DNA of 64,000 bases from Azospirillaceae bacterium (GCA_028283825.1 JAPWJW010000001.1:1426001-1490000), one strand, 5' to 3'. Counted from the first letter of the stretch, positions 29,614 to 38,645 are shown. Numbers and translations are program-made. The notes: generated by a model from the sequence alone, not told the origin.

Positions 29614-30360
29614 ATGATGCCCGTTTCGATTTCGCCCACGGCCACCAAACCGTCCCTGCAATCCCGCGTCATTCCCGCCGCCCTGTCGGCGATCATGCTG
29701 TTCGGCACCATGACGGCGACCGCACCGCACGCCCTGGCCGCCGCCACCGCCCACGGCACCGACCAGAGCAACCTGGTGGAGCGGGCGCGGGTGACCGTCG
29801 ATGATCTGCGCAAGGACAAGGAATTCGGCAACGCCCGCGAATTGATGAAGCATGCCAAGGGCGTGCTGATCGTGCCGCAGCTGATCAAGGGCGGCTTTTT
29901 CGTGGGTGGCGAGGGCGGCGACGCCGTGCTGCTGACCCGCGGGCCCAGCGGCGAGTTCAGCTACCCCGCCTTCTACACCCTGGGTTCGGCCTCCTTCGGC
30001 CTGCAGATCGGTGTGGAACAGGCGGAACTGGTCCTGTTCATCATGAGCGACAAGGCCCTGTCCTCTGTCCTGCAGGATGAATTCAAGATCGGCGCCCAGG
30101 CGGGCCTGGCCGTGGTGACCCTGGGTTCCACCGCCGAGGCCGCCACCGGCACGTCCATGACCGGCGACATCATCGTCTGGTCCTCGGCCAGCGGCGCCTA
30201 TGCGGGCCTGACGCTCAACGGCTCGGTCCTGAAGCCGCGCGACAGCTGGAACGAAGCCTATTACGGCAAGCCGGAGCCGGTGTCGGCCATCGTGTCGAAG
30301 CGCAGCGCCACCAATTCCGATGCGGACGGTCTGCGCAAGAACCTGGCGACCATCCGCTAA
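29614..30360 (+). CDS. SYLF (YSC84) domain lipid-binding protein, exported
   Basis: Start at ATG 29614 or 29617, with GGAG at 29605-29608. A signal peptide (AALSAIMLFGTMTATAPHALAA) is followed by a SYLF domain: LMKHAKGVLIVPQLIKGGFF, VGGEGGDAVLLTR, LGSASFGLQIGVEQAELVLF, GDIIVWSSASGAYAGL. SYLF domains bind phosphoinositides or phospholipids in eukaryotes; the bacterial exported forms are uncharacterised. The frame is open well upstream but without homology. The context suggests an envelope-stress role, which is inference. Confidence 0.93.
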   Translation: MMPVSISPTATKPSLQSRVIPAALSAIMLFGTMTATAPHALAAATAHGTDQSNLVERARVTVDDLRKDKEFGNARELMKHAKGVLIVPQLIKGGFFVGGEGGDAVLLTRGPSGEFSYPAFYTLGSASFGLQIGVEQAELVLFIMSDKALSSVLQDEFKIGAQAGLAVVTLGSTAEAATGTSMTGDIIVWSSASGAYAGLTLNGSVLKPRDSWNEAYYGKPEPVSAIVSKRSATNSDADGLRKNLATIR

Positions 30361-30675
30361 GGCCGACGGGAACGATGGGGAAGGGTGGCCCGGCCGCCTT
30401 TCCCCATGCTTCAAGACTGATTGCGCTAACAGGGTAGTCCACAGGATTTATCGCCAATTTTTCGGTCCTGATCGGCGTAGGCGGAAAGTTGTCGAATATT
30501 TGATCAGTCCAGTTTGTCATACGGAACATTTCAAGATCAGACCTTTTGACCGATTTTACTGAGAAGGTCATAGCAAATAATTCCTGCGAAATGCCACTTA
30601 CGCAGACTTTGTTTATTTGGAAGTCGGGACAAATAATAGATCTCGACATGGCAATCATTCCAGGAGGAGCAGACC
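30361..30675. other. 315-bp AT-rich gap before the DUF2383 gene
   Basis: No gene was recognised. The composition is AT-rich, with TTTGTTTATTT and AATAATAGATC near the downstream gene, as expected of a promoter region. A GGAAC at 30523-30527 lacks a matching -10 GTT at the required distance. Confidence 0.5.
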
Positions 30676-31158
30676 ATGATCCCGCCGACAATTCCACCCA
30701 CCGCCGTCCCGGCCGCCGCCGAACAGTCCGTGAAGGTGCTGAACGGCCTGATCGAGAAGACCCTGGACAGCGCGCTCGGCTACAAGGATGCCGCCGAGGA
30801 GGCGACCAACGACAGCTTCAAGACGCTGTTCTCCACCCGTGCGCGCCAGCGCCGCCAGCTGACCACCGCCCTGCAGGCCGAAGTCATCAGCCTGGGCGGC
30901 CAGCCGGAAACCGATGGCACGGTGCTGGGTGCGGCCCGTCGCATGTTCGTCAACCTCAAGAACGCCGTCACCGGCAACGACCAGAGCGTGGTCTCGGCGG
31001 TCGAGGCGGGCGAGGACGACATCAAGTCCAGCTTTGAGCAGGCCTTGCAGGGCGACCTGCCCATGCCGGCCCGTGAGGTGGTGGCCACCTGTTATGACAG
31101 CATCAAGGCCGACCACGACCAGATGAGCACGCTGAAGCACGCGCTGGAACGTCGTTAA
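30676..31158 (+). CDS. PA2169-like four-helix-bundle protein (DUF2383)
   Basis: The protein has 160 residues. AGGAGG lies about nine bases before ATG 30676. The sequence has the ferritin-like heptads of DUF2383: LNGLIEKTLDSALGYKDAAE, LFSTRARQRRQLTTAL, EAGEDDIKSSFEQAL and YDSIKADHDQM. This family forms a four-helix bundle of unknown function and is often induced by stress. It lies inside the stress/envelope gene block, on the same strand as CsbD and SYLF. Confidence 0.92.
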   Translation: MIPPTIPPTAVPAAAEQSVKVLNGLIEKTLDSALGYKDAAEEATNDSFKTLFSTRARQRRQLTTALQAEVISLGGQPETDGTVLGAARRMFVNLKNAVTGNDQSVVSAVEAGEDDIKSSFEQALQGDLPMPAREVVATCYDSIKADHDQMSTLKHALERR

Positions 31159-31298
31159 GACGGGTCAGGGCCGCTTCAGGCTGAGGGGTGCGCCGGGGAT
31201 AAGCCCTTGTGTGGGATTGTCCCCGGCGCCACCATTCCAACAGGAACCGCCGCCGCTTAATCCAAAGACGGCCCCCTTATTTGAGAAGGAGAAGGACG

Positions 31299-31544
31299 AT
31301 GAAGAGCGAAACCGTCGATGCCGCCACCACCGCCGCCCGCAAGGTGGGACAGGCCGCGCGTGAAGACGCTGACACGCTGACCACGCATCTGAAGGCCGAA
31401 GCCAACGACATCTACAAGGTCCTGGCGGCCAAGGGCGAAGCCGCGGCCAAGGCCGTGGGCACGCAGGTGGAGGCGCAGCCCATCACCAGCCTGCTGCTGG
31501 CCTTCTCCGCCGGTTTCATCGCCAGCCGGCTGCTGTCGCGCTGA
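31299..31544 (+). CDS. DUF883/ElaB-YqjD-like membrane-anchored protein
   Basis: The protein has 81 residues from ATG 31299, with AAGGAGAAGGA upstream. A long amphipathic Ala/Lys/Glu helix (residues 5-58) ends in one C-terminal membrane helix (TSLLLAFSAGFIASRLLSR). This is the architecture of the ElaB/YqjD ribosome-associated, stationary-phase tail-anchored proteins, although identity to them is loose. It is likely an inner-membrane protein. It sits in the row of stress genes. Confidence 0.8.
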   Translation: MKSETVDAATTAARKVGQAAREDADTLTTHLKAEANDIYKVLAAKGEAAAKAVGTQVEAQPITSLLLAFSAGFIASRLLSR

Positions 31545-31604
31545 TTGGGGTATGCGTTTGGTTTTGGGGCCTAGCGTACAAGTGATCGCAATGGGGGATT
31601 GGTG

Positions 31605-32069
31605 ATGGAAGGCTGGACCAAGCTGGCCGTGATGGCCTTGTCGCAACTGGGGGTCATCCCCTTCGGTCCGGTGCAGCGATCCTCACCAGCCCCTCTGCTG
31701 GACGGCCTGCTGGGTGCGGCGGTGGCCTGCGTGCTGGCGCTGCTGGCGGTATTGGCCGCCGTCGGCTGCCTGTGCGCCGGCCTTTGGGCCCATCTGCTGC
31801 CGCAGGTGGGGCCCGTCTGGACGCCCGTCCTGGTGGCGGTCGCCCTGTTGGTCCTGTGTCTGGTGCTGCTGCTGGTTGCCCGTTCGCTGATCAAGCGGCG
31901 CGAGCCGCCCCCTGCGCCGCCGTCGGCCCTGCCGGCACTGGATCCGGAAGTGCTGCTGGCCGAGGTGCAGACCCTGGTGGCCAAGCACAAGGTGCCGGCC
32001 CTGCTGGCCGCCATCATCGCCGGCATGGTTGTGGGAACCACCGGCACGCACACGGGTTCCAAGAAGTAG
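31605..32069 (+). CDS. Small integral membrane protein of unknown function
   Basis: The protein has 154 residues, starting at ATG 31605 after GGGGG (TTG 31599 and GTG 31602 are adjacent in-frame options). Two strong membrane helices lie near 33-60 and 70-95, followed by a proline-rich linker and a C-terminal helix with a third hydrophobic segment (ALLAAIIAGMVVGTTG). It resembles the phage-holin-like/YqjE-type proteins that accompany DUF883 genes. The resemblance is only in layout, so I leave it unnamed. It lies 60 bp downstream of the DUF883-like gene. Confidence 0.75.
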   Translation: MEGWTKLAVMALSQLGVIPFGPVQRSSPAPLLDGLLGAAVACVLALLAVLAAVGCLCAGLWAHLLPQVGPVWTPVLVAVALLVLCLVLLLVARSLIKRREPPPAPPSALPALDPEVLLAEVQTLVAKHKVPALLAAIIAGMVVGTTGTHTGSKK

Positions 32070-32130
32070 GACGCCTTCCCACCAACGCATCCGACCCGGC
32101 ATTGCCGGTCGTGAAGAGGAGGATCACAGA

Positions 32131-32280
32131 ATGTCGACCAAACTTCGCGCGCTTGTGCTGTTGTCCATGCTGGGCATGGGGGCGCTGGTCAGCGCCTGCC
32201 ACACCACCGAGGGCGCCGGCGAGGATATCTCCGCCAGCGGCCACGCCATTTCCAAGGAAGCGCGCAAGGACACGCCGTAA
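32131..32280 (+). CDS. Entericidin A/B family lipoprotein
   Basis: The protein has 49 residues. GAGGAGG lies upstream of ATG 32131. The signal helix ends in the lipobox LVSAC with lipidated Cys23. The mature part (HTTEGAGEDISASGHAISKE) is the family signature GAGeDIxxxGxAI. Entericidins are small outer-membrane lipoproteins linked to stationary-phase and envelope stress; no partner antidote gene lies adjacent. It closes the stress block before a strong terminator. Confidence 0.95.
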   Translation: MSTKLRALVLLSMLGMGALVSACHTTEGAGEDISASGHAISKEARKDTP

Positions 32281-32302
32281 GGCGCAGCTTGATCGCCGAA
32301 AC

Positions 32303-32339
32303 GAAAACGCCCGCCGGTGTCTCGCCGGCGGGCGTTTTC
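32303..32339. terminator. Bidirectional terminator between the entericidin and yegD genes
   Basis: A 15-bp perfect stem GAAAACGCCCGCCGG/CCGGCGGGCGTTTTC (32303-32317 with 32325-32339) has a 7-base loop. The A4/T4 ends serve both convergent genes. Confidence 0.93.
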
Positions 32340-32364
32340 ATATGTGGGATTTCGTGCCCGTGCG

Positions 32365-33639
32365 TCAGCGGTAGCGGCGCACCGCTTCCAGGGTCAGGCC
32401 CAGGCCGACGGAGCCGAACTTGTCGCCCTCCACCGGGCGGGCATCGGGCAGTTCCGCCAGGATGGAGCGCCGCACATTGGGCAGCAGGGTGGAACCGCCG
32501 GTCAGGAACACGGCGTCGATCTTGTCCTTGGTCAGCCCGGAATCAGTGAGGCAGCGGCGGATCATGCCGGCGATCCCGTCGGTCAGGCCTGCCGTGGCGG
32601 TATCGAATCCCGGCACGGTGAAGGGCGCCACCAGCCCACGCTCGATCCAATCCAGCGGCACCTCGACCACCGGGGGTTCACCCGGGAACTCCGCTGCCGT
32701 GGCGCTCAGGCGGATCTTGGTGCGCTCCACCGTCATGGCGACGCGGTGGCCCAGATGCTCCTCCACCACGTGGATCAGGCGGCCGATCAGGTCGGGCCGC
32801 GCGGTTTCGCGCAACACCTGGCGCAGTTCGGCCAGCACCTTGGGCGCATAGAGGAAGTTGATCTTGGACCAGGTCGACAGGTCGTTGAAATAGCTGTTGG
32901 GCGCCAGCAGGCCCTTGCGCTGCATGGGCGACTGATAACCCAGGTGGGGCATGGCGCCATGCAAGGACAGCAGGCGGTCGAAATCGACGCCGCCGATGCG
33001 GATGCCGGTGCTGGCCAGGATGTCCTGGCCGCGGTCGGCCTTGTCGCGCCGGTCCGGCCCGATGCGCACGATGGAAAAGTCCGACGTGCCGCCGCCGATG
33101 TCGGCGATCAGCGCGATCTGTTCCTCATTCACCTGGCGCTCGTAATCCAGCGCGGCGGCGATGGGTTCGAACTGGAAGGACACGTCGCGGAAGCCGATGG
33201 CGTGCGCGATCTCCGTCAGGGCGGTTTCGGCCCGGTGGTCGGCCGCGTCGTCGCCATCGACGAAGTGCACCGGGCGGCCGTGCACCACCTGGTCCAGCGG
33301 ACGTCCGGCCTTTTCCTCCGCCCGGCGCTTGATCTCCGCCAGCAGGTGTTTCAGCACGTCGCGGAACTTGATGCGGCGCCGGTCCAACTGGGTTTCCATG
33401 TCGATCAGGTCGGTGCCCAGCACCGACTTCAGCGACCGCATCAGGCGGCCGTCCGCACCCTCGGCATAAATCTGGATGGCGGCCCGGCCGAACTCTTCCC
33501 GCTTGGCGGCGAAGTCGAAGAAGATGGCGCTGGGCAGGGTGGTCTCATCCCCTTCCAGCGGCAGCAGGTGGGCGTGGCCGTCCGTGACGACGCCAAGGGT
33601 GCTGTTCGACGTTCCGAAGTCCAGGCCGCAATAGCCCAT
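32365..33639 (-). CDS. yegD: YegD-type Hsp70-like chaperone
   Basis: The protein has 424 residues. It has the actin-fold ATPase motifs of Hsp70: CGLDFGTSNST at the N-terminus (phosphate 1), IALIADIGGGTSDFSIV (phosphate 2) and FLTGGSTLLPNVRRSI (adenosine). It lacks the C-terminal substrate-binding half of DnaK, as YegD proteins do. The expected role is a cytoplasmic chaperone-like ATPase; clients are unknown. It is transcribed away from the sugar locus, sharing a 457-bp upstream region with the TonB receptor gene. Confidence 0.93.
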   Translation of the reverse strand: MGYCGLDFGTSNSTLGVVTDGHAHLLPLEGDETTLPSAIFFDFAAKREEFGRAAIQIYAEGADGRLMRSLKSVLGTDLIDMETQLDRRRIKFRDVLKHLLAEIKRRAEEKAGRPLDQVVHGRPVHFVDGDDAADHRAETALTEIAHAIGFRDVSFQFEPIAAALDYERQVNEEQIALIADIGGGTSDFSIVRIGPDRRDKADRGQDILASTGIRIGGVDFDRLLSLHGAMPHLGYQSPMQRKGLLAPNSYFNDLSTWSKINFLYAPKVLAELRQVLRETARPDLIGRLIHVVEEHLGHRVAMTVERTKIRLSATAAEFPGEPPVVEVPLDWIERGLVAPFTVPGFDTATAGLTDGIAGMIRRCLTDSGLTKDKIDAVFLTGGSTLLPNVRRSILAELPDARPVEGDKFGSVGLGLTLEAVRRYR

Positions 33640-33847
33640 GATGCGCGCTCCACCGACGGCCGATAAGGACGGGTTTTCGAAAAGGGGGCGCGGTTTTTAG
33701 CGGAATTGGGCGAACGGTTCCAGGAAAAAGCTGATGCCTGCGGCAATCGGGCGGGGGTACCGACGGTGGTGGGCGCCAGGGTGGACACCCTTAGGATATT
33801 TTCAAACGTGTGACGTTCAATTTTTTGTCGAACATGTCTGCACCCTG

Positions 33848-33861
33848 TGGTAGCGTTACCA
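33848..33861. promoter_or_regulatory. LacI-family operator 1
   Basis: TGGTAGCGTTACCA is nearly palindromic and fits the TGnnAnCGnTnnCA-type operator of LacI/GalR proteins with its central CG. It lies about 235 bp before the TonB receptor start. Confidence 0.6.
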
Positions 33862-33873
33862 TTGCATAGAGTT

Positions 33874-33897
33874 GGAATGCCATAAAACCGGCATTCC
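33874..33897. repeat. Inverted repeat between the two LacI-type sites
   Basis: GGAATGCC (33874-33881) is perfectly inverted at 33890-33897 with an 8-base spacer. It may be a second regulator site or an RNA hairpin. Confidence 0.5.
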
Positions 33898-33997
33898 GAG
33901 AATTGCTCTAGCAAACGGGAGGGAGAAAAGACGGGCCGGCAAATCATGCCGCTTGCCTGCCGGCCGGGATACACGGGCGGGTTTTTGCATATAAATA

Positions 33998-34011
33998 TGA
34001 TAACGCTAACA
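33998..34011. promoter_or_regulatory. LacI-family operator 2 overlapping the probable promoter of the TonB receptor operon
   Basis: TGATAACGCTAACA matches the LacI/GalR operator consensus with central CG. It directly follows TATAAAT (33990-33996), a plausible -10 element, so a bound repressor would cover the transcription start. The nearest LacI gene is at 40343-41362. Confidence 0.65.
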
Positions 34012-34096
34012 AAGTGCTTATGCGCTGCTGAGTACCTGTGCCTGCACCTCATAAACAAAACAAGCTGGCATCAATACCTTGGGAGGTAACAAAATC

Positions 34097-37006
34097 GTGA
34101 GAACTTATGGGAGGAATCCGGGATTCCGGTCCCTGGCGGCCGATTTCCGCAACACCGTTCTGGCCGGGGTTTCGCTGATGACGATCAGCGTCATCGCGTC
34201 GCCCGCCCTGGCGCAGCAGACCGACCCGAACGCGAAGGGCACCGACCCTGACGAGATCAGCGAGATTGTCGTCACCGGCATCATCGGGTCCCTGCAACGT
34301 AACATGGATATCAAGCGCGAGGCCGAGGGGCTGGTCGACGCCATCTCGGCGGAGGATATCGGCAAGTTCCCCGATTCCAACGTGGCCGCGTCCATGCAGC
34401 GCATCCCCGGCGTGTCCATCAGCCGCGGCACCAGCAGCATGGGCGGCGTGCCCACCTCCACCGGTGACGCGACCGCCATCACGGTGCGTGGCTTCGGTCC
34501 CAGCTTCAATGAGACGCTGTTCGACGGCCGCGTCTCCGCCTCGGCCGCCAGTTCGGGGCGCGGGTTCGACTTCAGTTCGGTCAGTTCCGACTTTGTGGGC
34601 CAGATCGACGTGCTGAAATCGCCGGACGCCACGTTGTCGGCCGGTGCTATCGGCGCCACGGTGAACATCAAGTTTCCCAAGCCGCTGGATCATTCCGGCC
34701 TGAAGATCGCGGGCTCGGTCTCCGGCTCCTACGGTACCGACGCGGATGGGGCGTCGCCCAATGGCGCCCTGCTGGTCAGCGACACCTTCGCCCATGACAC
34801 CTTCGGCATCCTGGTGGCCGCCGGTTACAATGAGACCCAGACCCTGGGCAATCATGTGAACACGCAAGGCTGGATCGGCACCACCGCCGGCCAGTTCGCC
34901 AGCGCGCCGGGCGTCAATCCCAACACGCCGGCCTGGTTCATCCAGGACTACGGCATCTACCAGGAACACAGCGACACCACGCGCAAATCCGCCCGTCTGG
35001 CCCTGCAATGGCAGCCGTCCGACAAGCTGGAGGTCACGCTGAACGACGACTTCCAGCGGGAGGACAGCCACCAGAACCAGTACGGCTACAGCATCTGGTT
35101 CAACGCCGGCTCGCTGAACGATGTGAAGCTGAACCAGAACGGCTCCGTCACCAGCTTCGTGCAGAACAACACGCCGACCGATTTCCAGGCCCAGTACAAT
35201 GCTGAGGTGTTGCAGAACAACCTGTACGGCCTCAACGTCAAATGGACGCCGACCGACACCATCAAGGTCACCATTGACGGCGCCCGGTCCGAGGCCTGGC
35301 AGAACCCGGGCGGCCAACTGACCAGCCTGGACGCCGACGTGGGTTATGGTTCCTGCGCCAGCGGCACCTGCATCAACACCAACAATGTGGGCATCATCGG
35401 CATCGCCCCCGGTTCCCTGCCGTACCCCACCGTCTGGGGACCCGGCGGCAACACGGCGCAATTCACCAACGGGTTCATCGGCTCGCACGTCCTGCCCATG
35501 ACCTCGACCCAGAACTACAACGTCATCGACCAGGCCAAGGTGGAGGGGGAGTGGCACAGCGGCGACGTTTCCATCCGCTTCGGCACCCAATACATCGACA
35601 ACAAGGAAGACCTGAGTTCCTACACCAGCTTCGCCAACAACGACTGGCAGGCCTACAGCGGTTATGGCCCGGCGTCGGGGTCGACCAGCGGCGTGGCGCT
35701 GCCGCAAAGCTGGTTTTCCAAGACCTTCAGCACCGCCAACTTCATCCCCGGCTTCGCCAACAACGGCAACCTGCCGCCGCAGATCCTGCAGTTCAACCCC
35801 TACCAGGTGCTGAACTATCTGCAATCGCTGGGCAATCCGCAGACCAAGACCATCGCCGGCGCCAACACCACCTGCTGCACGCCGGCCTTCGACGGCATCT
35901 ACCGCATGATCCTGGACCCCGGTTCCAAGCGCGATATCGAGGAAGAGACCGTGGCCCCCTATCTGGCGGCGACGGTGAAGACCAAGATCGCGGACATGCC
36001 CCTGCGGATCAATTTGGGCGTCCGTGAGGAGATCACCCATGTGACCTCCGCCGGGTTGGGCCAGACACCCACCGCCTTCACCGTCAGCCCGGGCGACAAG
36101 ACGGCGTTTACGGTGGCCTACGGCCCGGTCGCCGCCGTCAGCGGCACCAACAACTACCAGTATCTGCTGCCCAACCTGGACCTGACCCTGGGCGTCACCG
36201 ATGATTTGCAGGTCCGGTTCAACGCCTCACGCACGCTGACCCGGCCGCCGTTGAACGACATGACGCCGGTCTACAGCCTGACGACGCAACGGGTGGGCAC
36301 GGTGTCGGCCTCGGGCGGCAATCCCAGCCTGCTGCCCTATCTGTCCGACAATCTGGATTTGAGTGCCGAGTATTATTACCAGCGCAACTCATACGTATCG
36401 CTGGACGGCTTCGTGAAAAGCGTCAGCAACTTCGTCGTCGGCGGCACGTCGCAGAAGACCTTCGCCGGTGTCACCGACCCCACCACCGGGTCGGACGTGC
36501 AGTACAGCTACAGCACCTACGTCAATGGGCCGACGGCGCAAATCTACGGCCTGGAAATGGCGATCCAGCATGTGTTCGATGACAGCGGTTTCGGCTTCCA
36601 GGCCAACGCCACCATCGTCGGCACCAACAAGCCCTACAATCCCAACGACCTGTCGGTCAGCGGCTTCGCCGTGACCGGCCTTGCCAACTCCGCCAACTTC
36701 GTCGGTTTCTATGACAAGTACGGTTTCCAGGCGCGGGTTTCCGTCAACTGGCGGGATGAGTACCTGGACCATTTCGGCCAGCAGCAGGGCGGTTCGATCT
36801 ACGGGTCGGAACCCACCTTCGTCGACCCGGCGTGGGAGGTGGACTTCAGCACCAGCTACGACGTCGACGAACATTTCAGCGTTTATTTCGAAGCCTTGAA
36901 CCTGACCAACGAGACGTACTCAACCCACGGCCGGTACAAGGAACAGTTGCTGGACGCGGTCGCCTATGGGCAGCGTTACACCCTGGGCTTCCACTTCAAA
37001 CTGTAA
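34097..37006 (+). CDS. TonB-dependent outer-membrane receptor (carbohydrate type)
   Basis: I chose GTG 34097: GGGAGGT is nine bases upstream, and the signal peptide then starts cleanly (cut near SPALA/QQ). The protein has 969 residues. A TonB-box-like EIVVTGI is followed by the plug domain (GLVDAISAEDIGKFPDSNV, AASMQRIPGVSISR, TAITVRGFGPSFNETLFDG, IDVLKSPDATL) and a long 22-strand barrel ending YTLGFHFKL. This receptor class imports oligosaccharides or glycosides using TonB energy. It heads an operon with halogenase-like, SapC and cupin-8 genes and lies behind two LacI-type operators. The exact sugar is unknown; neighbouring GH3 and esterase genes suggest an acylated beta-glucoside or xylo-oligosaccharide. 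Confidence 0.95.
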   Translation: MRTYGRNPGFRSLAADFRNTVLAGVSLMTISVIASPALAQQTDPNAKGTDPDEISEIVVTGIIGSLQRNMDIKREAEGLVDAISAEDIGKFPDSNVAASMQRIPGVSISRGTSSMGGVPTSTGDATAITVRGFGPSFNETLFDGRVSASAASSGRGFDFSSVSSDFVGQIDVLKSPDATLSAGAIGATVNIKFPKPLDHSGLKIAGSVSGSYGTDADGASPNGALLVSDTFAHDTFGILVAAGYNETQTLGNHVNTQGWIGTTAGQFASAPGVNPNTPAWFIQDYGIYQEHSDTTRKSARLALQWQPSDKLEVTLNDDFQREDSHQNQYGYSIWFNAGSLNDVKLNQNGSVTSFVQNNTPTDFQAQYNAEVLQNNLYGLNVKWTPTDTIKVTIDGARSEAWQNPGGQLTSLDADVGYGSCASGTCINTNNVGIIGIAPGSLPYPTVWGPGGNTAQFTNGFIGSHVLPMTSTQNYNVIDQAKVEGEWHSGDVSIRFGTQYIDNKEDLSSYTSFANNDWQAYSGYGPASGSTSGVALPQSWFSKTFSTANFIPGFANNGNLPPQILQFNPYQVLNYLQSLGNPQTKTIAGANTTCCTPAFDGIYRMILDPGSKRDIEEETVAPYLAATVKTKIADMPLRINLGVREEITHVTSAGLGQTPTAFTVSPGDKTAFTVAYGPVAAVSGTNNYQYLLPNLDLTLGVTDDLQVRFNASRTLTRPPLNDMTPVYSLTTQRVGTVSASGGNPSLLPYLSDNLDLSAEYYYQRNSYVSLDGFVKSVSNFVVGGTSQKTFAGVTDPTTGSDVQYSYSTYVNGPTAQIYGLEMAIQHVFDDSGFGFQANATIVGTNKPYNPNDLSVSGFAVTGLANSANFVGFYDKYGFQARVSVNWRDEYLDHFGQQQGGSIYGSEPTFVDPAWEVDFSTSYDVDEHFSVYFEALNLTNETYSTHGRYKEQLLDAVAYGQRYTLGFHFKL

Positions 37007-37022
37007 GCTCTTCCCTTGACTG

Positions 37023-37062
37023 GGGGCCGCCGTCCGGCGTCCGGGCGGCGGCCCCGCCTTTT
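37023..37062 (+). terminator. Hairpin between the TonB receptor and halogenase genes, probably attenuating
   Basis: GGGGCCGCCG (37023-37032) pairs with CGGCGGCCCC (37046-37055), followed by GCCTTTT. The T-run is short and offset. It may be a partial terminator that keeps receptor mRNA above the downstream genes. Confidence 0.6.
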
Positions 37063-37085
37063 CTTTCGTTCCAGGGGCATGAAGC

Positions 37086-38630
37086 ATGGACCGTTCCATC
37101 CAGCACATCGTGATCGTCGGCGGCGGCACGGCCGGCTGGCTGACCGCCAGCATCATCGCCGCCCGGCACAAGGCGCGCATGGCCGCCGGCTTCCGCGTGA
37201 CCTTGGTGGAATCGCCCAACGTCTCCATCATCGGCGTGGGGGAGGGCACCTGGCCCACCCTGCGCGGCACCCTGGAAAAGATGGGGGTGTCCGAAACCGA
37301 TTTCTTCCGCCACTGCGACGGGGCCTTCAAGCAGGGCGGCAAGTTCGTGGGCTGGACGACGGGGCAGCCCGGCGACGCCTATTACCACCCGCTGATGCTG
37401 CCGCAGGGGTTCGGCCAGTTGAACCTGGCGCCCCATTGGCTGGGCGATCCGCACGGGCAGACCTTTTCCGCCGCCGTCTGCCCGCAGGAGGCGATCTGCG
37501 AGGATGGGCTGGCGCCCAAGACCATCACCACGCCGGAATACCGCGGCCAGGCCAACTATGCCTATCACCTGGACGCCGGCAAGTTCGCGGCCTTCCTGCA
37601 ACGCCACTGCACGGAAAAGCTGGGGGTGCGCCACGTTCTGGCCGACGTGACGTCCGTGACCCAGGATGAGGCGGGCGACATCGAAAGCCTGGTGACCGAT
37701 CAGGCCGGCACCATCACCGGCGACCTGTTCGTGGACTGCACCGGTTTCACCGCCCTGCTGATCGGCAAGACCCTGGGCGTCGGTTTCCGGGAATGCCGCG
37801 ACATCCTGTTCTGCGATACCGCCCTGGCGGTGCAGGTCCCGCATGACCGGGACGACGCGCCCATGGCGTCGCAGACCATCGCCACCGCGCAATCGGCGGG
37901 CTGGGTGTGGGATATCGCCCTGCCGACCCGCCGGGGCATCGGCTACGTCTATTCCAGCCGCCACATTGACGAGGGGGCCGCGCGGGCCGAACTGGCCCGG
38001 TACGCGGGCGGGCGGGTGAAGCCGGAGGACGCCCGCAAGATCGCCATCCGCGCCGGCCATCGCGAAACCTTCTGGAAGAACAACTGCGTTGCAGTCGGGC
38101 TGGCGGCGGGTTTCCTGGAACCGCTGGAGGCGTCGGCGATCATGCTGATCGAGCTGTCGGCCAAGATCATCGCGGAACAGATGCCGGCACGGCGCAGCGT
38201 GATGGACATCGTGGCCCGGCGCTTCAATGAGGTGACGCACTACCGCTGGGGCCGCATCATCGATTTCCTGAAGCTGCACTACGCCCTGACGCGCCGCACC
38301 GATACCCCGTTCTGGACCGACAACACCGATCCGGAAACGGTGCCGGCCCGCCTGCGGGATCTGCTGCATCTATGGCAATACCGCGCGCCCTGGTTCTTCG
38401 ATGAATTCGACCGCCTGGAAGAGGTGTTCCCGGCGGCCAGTTATCAATACGTGCTGTACGGCATGGGGTTCCGCACCGAGGTCGATCCGCTGGACAACGG
38501 TGCGACCGCCGCCCTGGCGGCCCGCCTGCGGGAGGAGAACATGGCCCAGACCCGCAAGCTGCTGTCGCAATTGCCGCGCAACCGCGACCTGATCCGCAAG
38601 ATCCACGACCACGGCCTGCAAGCCATCTGA
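37086..38630 (+). CDS. Flavin-dependent tryptophan-halogenase family protein
   Basis: The protein has 514 residues, full length for the PrnA/RebH family. It has FAD motif VIVGGGTAGWLTAS, halogenase motif GWVWDI (the WxWxIP region, here WVWDIALP), FAD contact FVDCTGF and FLEPLEAS, which contains the Glu that pairs with the catalytic Lys. A Lys is present in FKQGGKFVGW. Members sitting next to TonB receptors in sugar loci are common in Caulobacter- and Xanthomonas-like bacteria, yet their reaction is not established. They may not halogenate free tryptophan. No flavin reductase gene is nearby. It is followed by sapC after 15 bp. Confidence 0.93.
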   Translation: MDRSIQHIVIVGGGTAGWLTASIIAARHKARMAAGFRVTLVESPNVSIIGVGEGTWPTLRGTLEKMGVSETDFFRHCDGAFKQGGKFVGWTTGQPGDAYYHPLMLPQGFGQLNLAPHWLGDPHGQTFSAAVCPQEAICEDGLAPKTITTPEYRGQANYAYHLDAGKFAAFLQRHCTEKLGVRHVLADVTSVTQDEAGDIESLVTDQAGTITGDLFVDCTGFTALLIGKTLGVGFRECRDILFCDTALAVQVPHDRDDAPMASQTIATAQSAGWVWDIALPTRRGIGYVYSSRHIDEGAARAELARYAGGRVKPEDARKIAIRAGHRETFWKNNCVAVGLAAGFLEPLEASAIMLIELSAKIIAEQMPARRSVMDIVARRFNEVTHYRWGRIIDFLKLHYALTRRTDTPFWTDNTDPETVPARLRDLLHLWQYRAPWFFDEFDRLEEVFPAASYQYVLYGMGFRTEVDPLDNGATAALAARLREENMAQTRKLLSQLPRNRDLIRKIHDHGLQAI

Positions 38631-38645
38631 TCCGGGACAAAGCGA

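Larger units (their letters stand above)
33640..34096. other. Shared divergent regulatory region of yegD and the TonB receptor operon
   Basis: This 457-bp stretch has no gene. It carries two LacI-type operator sequences, an 8-bp inverted repeat, and a TATAAAT sequence at 33990-33996 immediately before the second operator, described in separate entries. The composition is distinctly AT-richer than the flanks. Confidence 0.7.
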
